Source: Robiginitomaculum sp. | GTDB taxonomy: Bacteria > Pseudomonadota > Alphaproteobacteria > Caulobacterales > Maricaulaceae | DNA: 44,870 bases | NCBI GenBank assembly: GCA_016765135.1 | Contig: JAESQN010000038.1 | Coordinates: forward strand, 1-44,870 | Reading direction: 5' to 3' | Shown: positions 33,742 through 41,523 of the stretch, piece after piece | Position numbering within the stretch: position 1 is the stretch's first letter | Layout of the letters: every line of letters starts with the position of its first letter | Translations under genes and position numbers: made by a program | Notes under the pieces: model-generated | Databases searched by the model: none | Seen by the model: the letters and a program-made list of their open reading frames with translations, nothing else | Told to the model about the DNA's origin: nothing

Positions 33742-35435
33742 CGAGCCGTGTTTTTTGGTTTACGCTTTTCGCCGACTTGTGGGGCGGGGCCTGGTAGGCC
33801 GAACATATAACCTTGCAGATAGTCTACGCCCAGACGGGTCAGCAAGTCTGCGTCTTCGCGGGAGCCGACCATTTCAGCTACGGTTTTCACGGAAAATGTC
33901 TGGGCTAAATCGACCATCATACGGACAAACACTTGCTTATGCGGTGTTAAGGACAGATCACGGATGAAGCTGCCGTCTATCTTGATTTCGTCGGCCTCGA
34001 TGGCCATGAGGTTTCTAAACGTGGTGTGGCCGGCCCCGAAATCATCGATGGAGAAGCGGCAACCAAGAGCGCGGGTTTCAACCGAAAAACGGCTGGCCAT
34101 GGCCGGGTCGTCCAACGCCACGGTTTCCGTCATTTCGACGATCACCCGCTCGGTATCTTTACCGAGGGTTTTTAACGCGTCCAGATAGGCGTCTGCCGTC
34201 TCGCTGGTTTTCACCGTAGCGGCGGACACATTCAAGGCTATATGGATATTGGGATAAACCAACAAGGTTTCGCGGGCTATTTCAAGGGCGCGTCTGTCCA
34301 ACAAATGCACACAGCCAAGTCGTTCAGCCGCCATGATAAAGTCCCCTGCCGACACCATTTCGCCGTCGTCCCGGCGCAGGCGCAACAAGCATTCAAAATG
34401 ATGGGTTTCGCGGGTATCCGCATGGACGATTGGCTGGTAGGCCAAGGTTATACGGCGATCATTGAGGGCGGAAATAATATCGTCTCGGGTTAATTCTGCT
34501 TTGCTTTGTCGCGGTTTTAAATCTGGTAAATCCCGGCTATAGGCCACAAACGCACCTTGGCGTACTCTTGAATGGGCTACGGCGGTATAAACCTGCTCCA
34601 TAGCATCGGCGGCGCTGGTGGCTTTTTGCGACAAGGCACACCCACCAACAGCAAATTCGGCATAGAGGTCACCGTGGGGGCTGGCATAGGGCGTATCAGC
34701 CAGAGTTTTGACGATACGCTCAGCCACTTTTTGCATTTGTGTTGGGTCGCAATCTGACAAACCAATTCCGAAACCCGTATCCGAAACCCGTCCGCAAATA
34801 TCCGGTGAGCGGGCACAGGATTTAAGGCGCTTGGCAATAGAGGTGATCAGACGATCTCCGGCCTCATAGCCATAAGAAATATTGATGTCTTGAATATTGG
34901 TCAAGTTCATAACCACATAGGCGGCCTGGCGGTCATATCTTTGGGCCGAGGCCAGCATATGGTTGAGCCCTTCCGCCATACGGGTTTGGTTCCAAAGCCC
35001 TGTGAGGCTGTCAAATGCAGCGTGATAACCCGCTTGCTCCTCGCGGATTTTACGGTTTTGGATATTGGTGATGACCCCAATAATCTCGTGGGCGATTTTG
35101 CCGTTCCCGGCGATACGCCTGGCCCGTTCTTCAACCCATATATTGCGCCCGTCAAAGGTACGGATTTTATAATCTATCTGAAATTTGGCACCGTTCCAGC
35201 TCAGGCTCTCCAGGGCTTTTTCGCGTACTGCGCGGGCGTCGTCGCATAATCTCTCTGTAAAATTGGCTTCGGTTCTGGGAATATCCTCTATGCGAGAGCA
35301 TATAAGCCTTGCGGTCAACTCATCATCAACCCACTCCATACTTGTGCTATTTTTGGTGCGCTTCCACGTATAAGCAGAGGCATCAAGCAATGCGATAAAG
35401 GCATTTTGTTCAATATTTGGTGTTACGGCGTTCAT
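33735..35435 (-). CDS. PAS-GGDEF(degenerate)-EAL c-di-GMP phosphodiesterase
   Basis: 566 residues. A PAS-like sensor covers about 15-130. A GGDEF domain (about 140-300) has its active-site motif replaced by SDTGF (218-222), so cyclase activity is unlikely. An EAL domain (about 318-550) keeps the catalytic set: E348 (ECL), N402, E434, D464-D465, K485, E521 and QGYMFG. It should hydrolyse c-di-GMP, with the dead GGDEF perhaps sensing GTP. No membrane segment is seen. ATG at 35435 is chosen over an open frame 21 codons longer because of a GAGAGA site and domain start. Next to an adhesin and its likely regulator, it fits control of attachment. Confidence 0.92.
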   Translation of the reverse strand: MNAVTPNIEQNAFIALLDASAYTWKRTKNSTSMEWVDDELTARLICSRIEDIPRTEANFTERLCDDARAVREKALESLSWNGAKFQIDYKIRTFDGRNIWVEERARRIAGNGKIAHEIIGVITNIQNRKIREEQAGYHAAFDSLTGLWNQTRMAEGLNHMLASAQRYDRQAAYVVMNLTNIQDINISYGYEAGDRLITSIAKRLKSCARSPDICGRVSDTGFGIGLSDCDPTQMQKVAERIVKTLADTPYASPHGDLYAEFAVGGCALSQKATSAADAMEQVYTAVAHSRVRQGAFVAYSRDLPDLKPRQSKAELTRDDIISALNDRRITLAYQPIVHADTRETHHFECLLRLRRDDGEMVSAGDFIMAAERLGCVHLLDRRALEIARETLLVYPNIHIALNVSAATVKTSETADAYLDALKTLGKDTERVIVEMTETVALDDPAMASRFSVETRALGCRFSIDDFGAGHTTFRNLMAIEADEIKIDGSFIRDLSLTPHKQVFVRMMVDLAQTFSVKTVAEMVGSREDADLLTRLGVDYLQGYMFGLPGPAPQVGEKRKPKNTARA

Positions 35436-35548
35436 TCTATCGTCTCTCAAATACGGTGAAACCACGACCGGACACAAGATCCGGATGCTTTCCCACATAA
35501 ATTATTCCACGCCTGCAACTTTCCTACATCAATTGCCTTAAAAAAGCG

Positions 35549-35986
35549 CTAATCTCCAAACCCGTCAGAAACTGCGAAATCTCGTCTTGCGCTGGCTATC
35601 GTGACCATAAACCCGGCCATCACATCCATCAATGCCATCAGCATGATCAGGAAGAAAATGGACGTGGCAAAAGCTTCAAACATCAAAAATTCCACAAGAC
35701 AGATAATAAACAGCACCATGGAAAACGCATGGTTCATAATGGCCGCTCGCCCAATACCAGTGGATTTAAGCAGCTCGAAAAATAACATTAACAGTGCCAA
35801 AGCCATCAATCCATGTCCTGGTGTAATCACCCACTCGGCTCCACTGGCCATTTGCACCGATAAAAATTCTTCATTCAGGCGGGCGCGTACGGCTTCAGCG
35901 CTGGCGAATGTTGCCCCCGCCCAGGCCATAACATTGTAAATGACAATAGGAATAATCATCAAGGGTAATACGGTAAACAAGCCCAT
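35549..35986 (-). CDS. Four-helix inner-membrane protein of unknown function
   Basis: 145 residues with four predicted membrane helices (about 3-22, 58-75, 85-103 and 107-128) and a short cytoplasmic tail. No family is recognised with confidence. ATG at 35986. It is followed leftward by the EAL gene 113 bases away on the same strand, so cotranscription is possible. Confidence 0.75.
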   Translation of the reverse strand: MGLFTVLPLMIIPIVIYNVMAWAGATFASAEAVRARLNEEFLSVQMASGAEWVITPGHGLMALALLMLFFELLKSTGIGRAAIMNHAFSMVLFIICLVEFLMFEAFATSIFFLIMLMALMDVMAGFMVTIASARRDFAVSDGFGD

Positions 35987-36156
35987 GTCCGCTCCAATTC
36001 CGTTCTAGCGCCTTCATTCCAATTGACGTTTTCAGCTAACCCCCATTGTGGCGGATTTGTGTTTAATAAAGGATTAAGAGATTTAGATGCCAATAGGGCA
36101 AAATACCTATTGTAATGCACAAATAAATTCGGCTAAATAGGGGCGCTTTCAAACGT

Positions 36157-36242
36157 GCGGGTGTGGCGGAATTGGTAGACGCGTAGGATTCAAAATCCTA
36201 TTTCCCTAGGAAGTGTCGGTTCGATTCCGACCACCCGTACCA
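36157..36242 (+). tRNA. tRNA-Leu (anticodon CAA)
   Basis: A class II tRNA with a long variable arm: acceptor GCGGGTG/CACCCGT, D arm with AATTGGTAGAC, anticodon stem TAGGA/TCCTA with loop TTCAAAA (anticodon CAA), T arm GTCGGTTCGATTCCGAC, discriminator A and encoded CCA (36240-36242). Its 3' end is copied at 39070-39104. Confidence 0.97.
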
Positions 36243-36259
36243 AAAGCCTCTACGGCTTT
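36225..36259 (+). repeat. attL-like end of a tRNA-Leu insertion
   Basis: 35 bases spanning the last 18 of tRNA-Leu (with CCA) and 17 downstream bases match 39070-39104 at 34 positions, in direct orientation. Confidence 0.85.
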
Positions 36260-36305
36260 AATTTCCCTAAATTTTCCAGTAACTGCGTACTTTTTAACAC
36301 ATTAC

Positions 36306-36338
36306 TGCTACACAAATTAGTTATGGAAGCATGTGTAG
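36306..36338. repeat. Arm-site-like inverted motif, left end
   Basis: TGCTACACAA (36306-36315) faces TGTGTAG (36332-36338) about 50 bases inside the left repeat. The same motif pair occurs about 50 bases inside the right repeat at 39000-39021. Confidence 0.5.
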
Positions 36339-36365
36339 TGAAATTACCGTATTTTAGAATGCGTA

Positions 36366-36803
36366 GTGGTATATGGGTGTCTGACGTCAGCACTTATTTT
36401 ATATGAAGACGGACATAGATGGAATAATTTACTCGGCAAGAATACATACAAACGTATAGAAAAACTGAATAAGCAATCGCCATACATTACCATTGGCGAA
36501 GATATGGCAAGCTACGAGTTTATGCTCCAAATAGGTTTCAGGTTGGTGTACGCACAAACAAGCCTTGCTTCCATTCGCTCTGGCGCGGAAATAGTCTTTA
36601 CGGCAATGGACAGAATTATTGATTATAGAACACGCCTTGGGTTTTATGATAACTTTCGTATGACCCCGCCTAAGGTAAAACCAGTTGAAAGTGCTCATGA
36701 TAAAAGGATAAAAAGAATGCTTGCTGACATTGATGAAATTAACGCCATATTCGAGTGGGACGAAAAGCACAAGCGCGAAACCCAATCATCTCTTACAAAG
36801 TAA
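36366..36803 (+). CDS. Unknown protein in the tRNA-Leu insertion
   Basis: Up to 145 residues, soluble, mixed helical, with a charged C terminus (RIKRMLADIDEINAIFEWDE). No family is recognised. The only upstream start is GTG at 36366 with no ribosome site; internal ATG codons (for example residue 47) may be the true start. Its codons 11-17 (ILYEDGH) lie inside a 21-base sequence repeated in inverse orientation at 38885-38905, so the 5' end may be a recombination product. Coding status is moderately supported by length and composition only. Confidence 0.45.
   Translation: MVYGCLTSALILYEDGHRWNNLLGKNTYKRIEKLNKQSPYITIGEDMASYEFMLQIGFRLVYAQTSLASIRSGAEIVFTAMDRIIDYRTRLGFYDNFRMTPPKVKPVESAHDKRIKRMLADIDEINAIFEWDEKHKRETQSSLTK
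36396..36416. repeat. 21-bp inverted repeat, left copy
   Basis: 21 bases starting ATTTTATATGAAGAC are identical to the reverse complement of 38885-38905. The two copies lie near the two ends of the tRNA-Leu insertion, as terminal inverted repeats of a smaller unit might. Confidence 0.7.
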
Positions 36804-36849
36804 ATTTTGCATCCGGGTGCAATATTTAGCCAATCTAAGCCATTGTTGA

Positions 36850-37131
36850 ATGTGCGAAAATAACGTATATTTCTACATGGGAAAATCAGCAAACATTCAG
36901 TGGTATTGGAACGCTCCCGACTTTGACGATAAGGCTCTTGAGCGGCAAGTCGAAGCCGTATTTGATGCGGGAACATTCAAGAAACCTGTATGGCGGTATC
37001 GTTATTCCGTTGCCCACAGACCCAAATTTTCGCTTTCCAACCATGCTAGGCGCAACCTCGTTATGGATGGCTATTCTGGCGGACACTTGCTAAACAAACA
37101 TGCCCCGCCGGCTCTCTTAGCACAGAGCTAA
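36850..37131 (+). CDS. Unknown small protein in the tRNA-Leu insertion
   Basis: 93 residues (or 84 from the ATG at 36877, MGKSANIQWYW). Soluble, aromatic rich, with GTFKKPVWRYRYSVAHRP as the most distinctive stretch. No family is recognised and no strong ribosome site is visible. It could be a fragment. It follows the previous unknown gene by 46 bases on the same strand. Confidence 0.4.
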   Translation: MCENNVYFYMGKSANIQWYWNAPDFDDKALERQVEAVFDAGTFKKPVWRYRYSVAHRPKFSLSNHARRNLVMDGYSGGHLLNKHAPPALLAQS

Positions 37132-37178
37132 CTGTTCTATAGGCGCTACGCCAGGCAGTCTGCGTGGGCTCCGCCGCA

Positions 37179-38747
37179 TCACTTTATTAAGGCTCTGATG
37201 ATGATTTCGCCTGTCGTATTGATTGCTAGGTTAGCTCCGTGGAAACGGATGATGCAGACACCAGCAGCACAATCAGTATTAATTGCGGGTAGGTCAGGTG
37301 TGTCGAAATTACCGCCTGTAAAGCCAGTAGTCGTCGCAGATATAAATTCCAGATTATCTGGCAATATGTCGGTGAGGTCGATACCGCTTGCCGAGGCTTC
37401 TGAAGCGGCACCGTTGATGACAGTGATTGTATATAATATTTCATTGCCGGGTACCATGTAGAGACCCAGAGCGCCTGGATCAAATACTTCAACGGACTTA
37501 ACGGCTGAAATGTTGACAGTTGGCACAAGGGTGATCGGTGCGACTTGATAGTCCTCGACCTCACCGTCTCCAACAGCTGTGTTTGATTGAATGCCAGCTA
37601 TTGTCGACCACCGGAAACGGGCAAAGGTTGCGCTTGCGGTCGGATTGTCGGGAACTGTGACAGGAATATCAATAATGCCGTTTAAATCGGTGTCTTGTAG
37701 ATCTGTAGCTATTCTTTCACCTGGGTCATTAAAGTCGAGATCTCCGTTCCAGTCTATCCAGCCTTGAAGATAACCTCCATTACCGGTTACATTGGCGGTA
37801 ATAGTAGTAGATTGATTTTCTATAAATACAGGTAGGATAATACCGTCATCTCCACCGTCACCTGCTGCCGCCGGATCGTTAAATGCCCCTATATCAGCCG
37901 TATTTGTAGCACCTAACCGAATGCCGTTCGTCAGAGTATGTATAGGGTTTCCGTAGATGATCGGCGCATCTCCAAAATCTTCATCGATTTGCGAATTCGT
38001 TATTGGGTTTTGTAAATTAGGGCAATTAAAGCCAAGGGATGTTAGGCGCGTTTGAGTCCCTGTATCCAAAGAGCCAATTCTATATTCGATTGATGTGGCA
38101 TCAGTGTAAAACACTGTAACTATATTGGCTGTAGCTGTTTCATCAATACCTGGTGCAACAAGGGTGGTGCGGGATTCGAATCTAACCCTATCACCTGCGG
38201 AAGGGCCTGATGCATTTGTATCAAGCAGTGTCGGGTTGCTTAAAAGAGATTCGACAAGCGTTGTTTCAAATTCAACATATTCGCGGATGTTGTTATTATT
38301 GCCATCAATATCTATCCCGCTTGCTGCGAAATCGACTGCGATAGGGGTGGCTGTTCCAGCGGCAAAGAATGATATGCGAAAATCTGCTGAACTATTTTGG
38401 ACGGCATTCAGTTCGGGTTGAAAAGAGTTAATAAGCCCTGTGTCTCGGTCAAGGAAATTAAGAGATGCTCCGCCTGTAAACCCTAAAATTTGTACTTGGG
38501 CATCAACACCAGGTGCCACATTTACAAATTGATAGATAGAATTTGTTTGCAGAGCCGTCCCAGATATTAGAACGGAATTCGAAAACTCAAGCTGTGTAAC
38601 GAGGCGTCCATTGCAATTTATTTCGGTAGCACCTGCCGCAGAGGCGAATAGAAACCCAAATACAGCCGAGGCCGCAAGGCTTACGCGCAATCGATTTTTA
38701 ACAGGATTAGCCCTACATCCATGTTTATTGGTCATCCCGAAACTCAT
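37179..38747 (-). CDS. Secreted GEVED/DUF11 surface protein
   Basis: 522 residues. A signal peptide (hydrophobic about 22-38, cleavage near AGA-TEI) precedes a beta-rich region. A GEVED domain lies at about 320-405 (GWIDWNGDLDFNDPGERI, then GDGEVEDYQ) and a DUF11-type beta-sandwich at about 415-522 (SAVKSVEVFDP, NEILYTITVINGA, LTDILPDNLEFIS). Both domains are typical of large exported or cell-surface proteins. The protein ends abruptly after one DUF11 unit with no anchor or sorting signal, so it may be secreted or shortened. It is the largest cargo of the tRNA-Leu insertion. The ATG at 38747 is chosen; ATG at 38735 is possible. Confidence 0.82.
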   Translation of the reverse strand: MSFGMTNKHGCRANPVKNRLRVSLAASAVFGFLFASAAGATEINCNGRLVTQLEFSNSVLISGTALQTNSIYQFVNVAPGVDAQVQILGFTGGASLNFLDRDTGLINSFQPELNAVQNSSADFRISFFAAGTATPIAVDFAASGIDIDGNNNNIREYVEFETTLVESLLSNPTLLDTNASGPSAGDRVRFESRTTLVAPGIDETATANIVTVFYTDATSIEYRIGSLDTGTQTRLTSLGFNCPNLQNPITNSQIDEDFGDAPIIYGNPIHTLTNGIRLGATNTADIGAFNDPAAAGDGGDDGIILPVFIENQSTTITANVTGNGGYLQGWIDWNGDLDFNDPGERIATDLQDTDLNGIIDIPVTVPDNPTASATFARFRWSTIAGIQSNTAVGDGEVEDYQVAPITLVPTVNISAVKSVEVFDPGALGLYMVPGNEILYTITVINGAASEASASGIDLTDILPDNLEFISATTTGFTGGNFDTPDLPAINTDCAAGVCIIRFHGANLAINTTGEIIIRALIK

Positions 38748-38884
38748 TTCTATAGGTGCCTTTACTTAAATGGTGTTGAATAAATATTAACATCAGGGCA
38801 AAATCATTAAATCAGTAAGCGTTTGGTGAACCCCACCTTACGTGATTGATGTTTTTCTGTGATTGTGTCCACTTGTTTTAGTGG

Positions 38885-38905
38885 ATGTCCGTCTTCATAT
38901 AAAAT
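38885..38905. repeat. 21-bp inverted repeat, right copy
   Basis: Exact reverse complement of 36396-36416. Read on the minus strand it also encodes LILYEDGH in a short open frame, as does the left copy. Confidence 0.7.
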
Positions 38906-38999
38906 GAGACAGATTTAAGCCTGAGCTAAGCGAGAGTTTGCTATTAGTGGAGCGTGACGGATTGCTATGACAAATAATTTGCCCTTTGATACACAAATG

Positions 39000-39021
39000 T
39001 GCTACACACGAATGTGTAGCA
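39000..39021. repeat. Perfect inverted repeat TGCTACACA-CGAA-TGTGTAGCA, right end
   Basis: A nine-base perfect stem with a four-base loop, 48 bases inside the right tRNA-Leu repeat. It shares TGCTACACA with the left end (36306) and resembles TGTTACACAA near the tRNA-Thr fragment (724, 748). Confidence 0.65.
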
Positions 39022-39069
39022 TTGTCAAAAAAGCACGGTTATATGGGGTTTTGTAGAGTATCGTATGGG

Positions 39070-39104
39070 TTCCGACCACCCGTACCAAAAGCTTCTACGG
39101 CTTT
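39070..39104 (+). repeat. attR-like copy of the tRNA-Leu 3' end
   Basis: 35 bases matching 36225-36259 with one C/T difference. Only the tRNA 3' end is present here, so this is a displaced fragment. Confidence 0.85.
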
Positions 39105-39171
39105 GGTTTTCTGACTGATTTTTTGTCAAAAAAACTTACGAAAATGATTCAACGCCATTACATAATGACCA

Positions 39172-39714
39172 TTATCCCAGCAGTGGGTAATTGGCTTGTT
39201 TTTTGTATATATTGGGGGCGTGTTTTTGGTGGTGGCTGGAATAGAGGGCAAATTTGTCTATCAGAAACGGTTTGGGTTTAAACTGGATATGGCGGCGGAT
39301 ATAGCGGGTCAGGTCGTCCTTTGGGGTGTGACGGCGCAGATAGGCCAGGGTGAGATGGGGGACGAAATTTCGGGCTTCCATGTCAATGTTTGATCGTTTT
39401 GCCGCCCGGCGTATATGTTTATGTAAGGCGGTGAGGGCAGGGGATTTTTCTACACCGAGCCAGAGCGAATGCGGACGGGAGTTTCCGAATATATCTGCTC
39501 CCCTGAGGCGCAGATCAAACCCGGTTCCTGGTGAGCGGGCCAGCTCATGGTCAAGAATTTCTGCGTATTTATCTTCAACCGCACCAAAATAACCCACAGT
39601 TATGTGCAAATTGTCACGCGGGGTCCAATTGACCCCCTCAATGCCTTTTTGCACATCCTCTACGGCGTCGAGAATGTCAGAGGGTGGTTTTATGGCGGCG
39701 AATAATGTGAGCAT
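39172..39714 (-). CDS. thpR: RNA 2',3'-cyclic phosphodiesterase (ThpR, 2'-5' RNA ligase family)
   Basis: 180 residues of the 2H phosphoesterase superfamily. The two HxTx motifs are HITV (about residues 38-41) and HLTL (about 120-123). Members open 2',3'-cyclic phosphates on RNA ends; the ligase activity is a side reaction. ATG at 39714 gives the typical start MLTLFAAI; the frame is open ten codons further up. It stands alone just outside the tRNA-Leu insertion. Confidence 0.9.
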   Translation of the reverse strand: MLTLFAAIKPPSDILDAVEDVQKGIEGVNWTPRDNLHITVGYFGAVEDKYAEILDHELARSPGTGFDLRLRGADIFGNSRPHSLWLGVEKSPALTALHKHIRRAAKRSNIDMEARNFVPHLTLAYLRRHTPKDDLTRYIRRHIQFKPKPFLIDKFALYSSHHQKHAPNIYKKQANYPLLG

Positions 39715-39943
39715 AATTTTGATGCGCCTGCTATAGCGAAGCAAGTCGATTTGTATGTGCGTGAATTTGGCGGTTTATGTATCCATTTCATGTATCCAAT
39801 TCGGGCGTTTAGTCAAGGGGAAGAAAAGCTGTATTATCTTTACCTTTTGTTCCGATTATTATTGAAGAATTGGCAAAATACCCTATATGTACGGGATATA
39901 AACTTCGCGCACTCCTGCGTGAGCCTTTTTTACGGAGAGAAAA

Positions 39944-40684
39944 ATGAACCAATTTCCAAATGATACATTAGCCCGAGGCGGCGAAATGGATCTGGGCCTA
40001 CGCAATTTTATGCTGGGTACCTATAAATACATGGTTGCCGCTATGGCGGTGTCCGGTATCGTTGCTTATCTGTTTGGCACCAAAGTATTAGTGACATCAA
40101 CAGGTGGTATGTCGGACATCGGGCGCATGCTCTATAGCCCCGGTGCAGCCATTGGCTTGACCATTGGTATTGTTGTCTTGTTTGGCGGCGTTGGTCGCAA
40201 ACTTCACAGCATGAGCGTCAACGCTGTCAAAGTGTTTTTGTTTGTATTTGCCGCTATTATGGGGGTTTGGCTATCGGCCATTGCCGCCTTTGTTGACCCA
40301 ATGGTCTCGGTGCGAATATTCTTTATGGCTTCCATTGCGTTTCTAGCGGTCAGCTTGGTTGGATATACCATCAAGAAAGACCTGGGCGGTATTGCCAAGT
40401 TTTTCATCATGTTGTTTGTTGGCTTTATCGTCATCAATATATTGGGCATGTTTATCCCGGCGCTGGCATTTACAGGCATGGCAGGGTTTTTGTTTAACCT
40501 GGTCGGTTTGGTGGCTATTTGCGGCATTACCGCATGGGAAACCCAGTCTCTAAAGCGTATTTATTACGGCACTGTCGGCGATGCGGCTATGGCCGAAAAA
40601 ATGTCTGTATTTGGTGCGGCGTCTCTATTGCTGGCCTTTATCAATATTTTCTCAATTCTGATGAGTATGTTTGGCAGCGATTGA
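39944..40684 (+). CDS. Bax inhibitor-1/YccA family membrane protein
   Basis: 246 residues with seven predicted membrane helices and the family C terminus (ITAWETQSLKRIYYG, then a final helix). The family includes calcium-leak channels and regulators of membrane proteases; the exact role here is unknown. GGAGAG precedes the ATG and an intrinsic terminator follows. Confidence 0.92.
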   Translation: MNQFPNDTLARGGEMDLGLRNFMLGTYKYMVAAMAVSGIVAYLFGTKVLVTSTGGMSDIGRMLYSPGAAIGLTIGIVVLFGGVGRKLHSMSVNAVKVFLFVFAAIMGVWLSAIAAFVDPMVSVRIFFMASIAFLAVSLVGYTIKKDLGGIAKFFIMLFVGFIVINILGMFIPALAFTGMAGFLFNLVGLVAICGITAWETQSLKRIYYGTVGDAAMAEKMSVFGAASLLLAFINIFSILMSMFGSD

Positions 40685-40709
40685 ACGCAGAACACATAAT
40701 CTATATTCA

Positions 40710-40737
40710 AAAGCCCCGTTGAAGAACGGGGCTTTTT
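40710..40737 (+). terminator. Intrinsic terminator of the Bax-inhibitor-1 gene
   Basis: AAAGCCCCGTT and AACGGGGCTTT form an 11-base perfect stem with a four-base loop, followed by T residues. Confidence 0.92.
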
Positions 40738-40814
40738 TCTTTGCCAAAGCATTAAAAAAGTGTTAAGATACGGGTGTTGTGTACGGGCCGAAGAGCGCGG
40801 CGCAACTTATAATA

Positions 40815-40857
40815 ATGGGCAGAACGCCCATACAAATGATAATGGGTGTTTGCCCAT
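40815..40857 (+). promoter_or_regulatory. Two tandem ATGGG/CCCAT hairpins in a leader
   Basis: ATGGGC-agaac-GCCCAT (40815-40831) and ATGGG-tgtttg-CCCAT (40842-40857) lie 27 bases before the start of the small membrane gene. They could be an mRNA structure or a protein-binding repeat. Confidence 0.45.
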
Positions 40858-40883
40858 GTCACAAAACCTTAAAGGGGAAACAT

Positions 40884-41216
40884 ATGTCTATTGCACGTAT
40901 AATTTGGATCGTCAGCCTGTTGGCTGCCGTTATTTTCGCATTTGTAAGTGGATTTGCTTATGAGGGCGCTATATTGGCGGTGCTTGGTATTATCTCGGGC
41001 TGGTTCGTTGACAAAGAACACCGTCTTGGCTTGCTGATTGCTGCCATTTTTATGACGGGCGCTGGCGCAACAGCTTGGGGCGGCATTCCGGCACCAATCG
41101 GTGGTCATTTAACCGCCGTACTGGGTAGCATTGGTGCTGTACTGGCTGCGGCTGGTGTCACTGCCGTATTACGCAGATTGTTGGAGCGCGTTGTTCTTGG
41201 TAAAGAGACAGGCTAA
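40884..41216 (+). CDS. Small membrane protein of unknown function
   Basis: 110 residues with three to four predicted membrane helices (about 4-22, 26-42, 50-67, 74-98) and a basic tail (RRLLERVVLGKETG). No family is recognised. The ATG at 40884 has AAAGGGG nine bases upstream; the open frame continues 35 codons upstream through the hairpin leader, which is unlikely to be translated. Confidence 0.72.
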   Translation: MSIARIIWIVSLLAAVIFAFVSGFAYEGAILAVLGIISGWFVDKEHRLGLLIAAIFMTGAGATAWGGIPAPIGGHLTAVLGSIGAVLAAAGVTAVLRRLLERVVLGKETG

Positions 41217-41246
41217 TCAAAGTCTAATCTACCAAAACAAGTAGAA

Positions 41247-41284
41247 AAACACCTCGTTAGTTGTAATGGCTGACGGGGTTTTTT
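41247..41284 (+). terminator. Intrinsic terminator after the small membrane gene
   Basis: AACACCTCGTTAG pairs imperfectly with CTGACGGGGTT and is followed by a T run. Confidence 0.65.
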
Positions 41285-41292
41285 ATTGGGAG

Positions 41293-41439
41293 TTACAAGC
41301 TTTTAAATCTAGCTTTGTCAAATACCCGCAGCACGTTATTTAGATCATGCCCGCGTTTGAGGATAAGCCCGCCGGGTGCGCGGTTAGGGCGACTTTGCTT
41401 GCGGTTTGAAACAGGAATCGGGGTGATTTTTGCGCTCAT
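41293..41439 (-). CDS. Possible 48-residue basic protein
   Basis: A minus-strand frame begins MSAKITPIPVSNRKQSRPNR and ends VFDKARFKSL. It is rich in Arg and Lys, has no membrane segment and fills the space between two terminator-like and promoter-like regions. No family is recognised. Ribosome site is weak. Its codon use is like that of neighbouring genes, which is the main support. Confidence 0.45.
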   Translation of the reverse strand: MSAKITPIPVSNRKQSRPNRAPGGLILKRGHDLNNVLRVFDKARFKSL

Positions 41440-41523
41440 AGGGCAAGAATAGTTATCATAGATTTAATGTAAAGTAGCGGTTTTGGTAACACTTTGGTAA
41501 AGGGATAGCGGTATTTTGCCCTT

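Larger units (their letters stand above)
38748..39069. other. Non-coding right end of the tRNA-Leu insertion
   Basis: No gene is supported in these 322 bases. They contain the right copy of the 21-base inverted repeat, a small stem TCCACT-TGTTTT-AGTGGA at about 38868-38885, and the nine-base palindrome arms at 39000-39021. Confidence 0.6.
36225..39104. mobile_element. 2.85-kb insertion at tRNA-Leu, no integrase left
   Basis: The segment between the two 35-base direct repeats is 2,845 bases and begins exactly at a tRNA 3' end, the standard geometry of a tRNA-integrated element. It holds two unknown small genes, a GEVED/DUF11 surface protein and non-coding ends with matching motifs. There is no recombinase, so it is either a satellite mobilised in trans or a deleted remnant. 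Confidence 0.75.

Noticed and set aside
36225-39104. Integrase or transposase within the tRNA-Leu insertion
   Set aside because: I looked in all frames for tyrosine-recombinase or transposase motifs and saw none; the call of insertion rests on the direct repeats alone.
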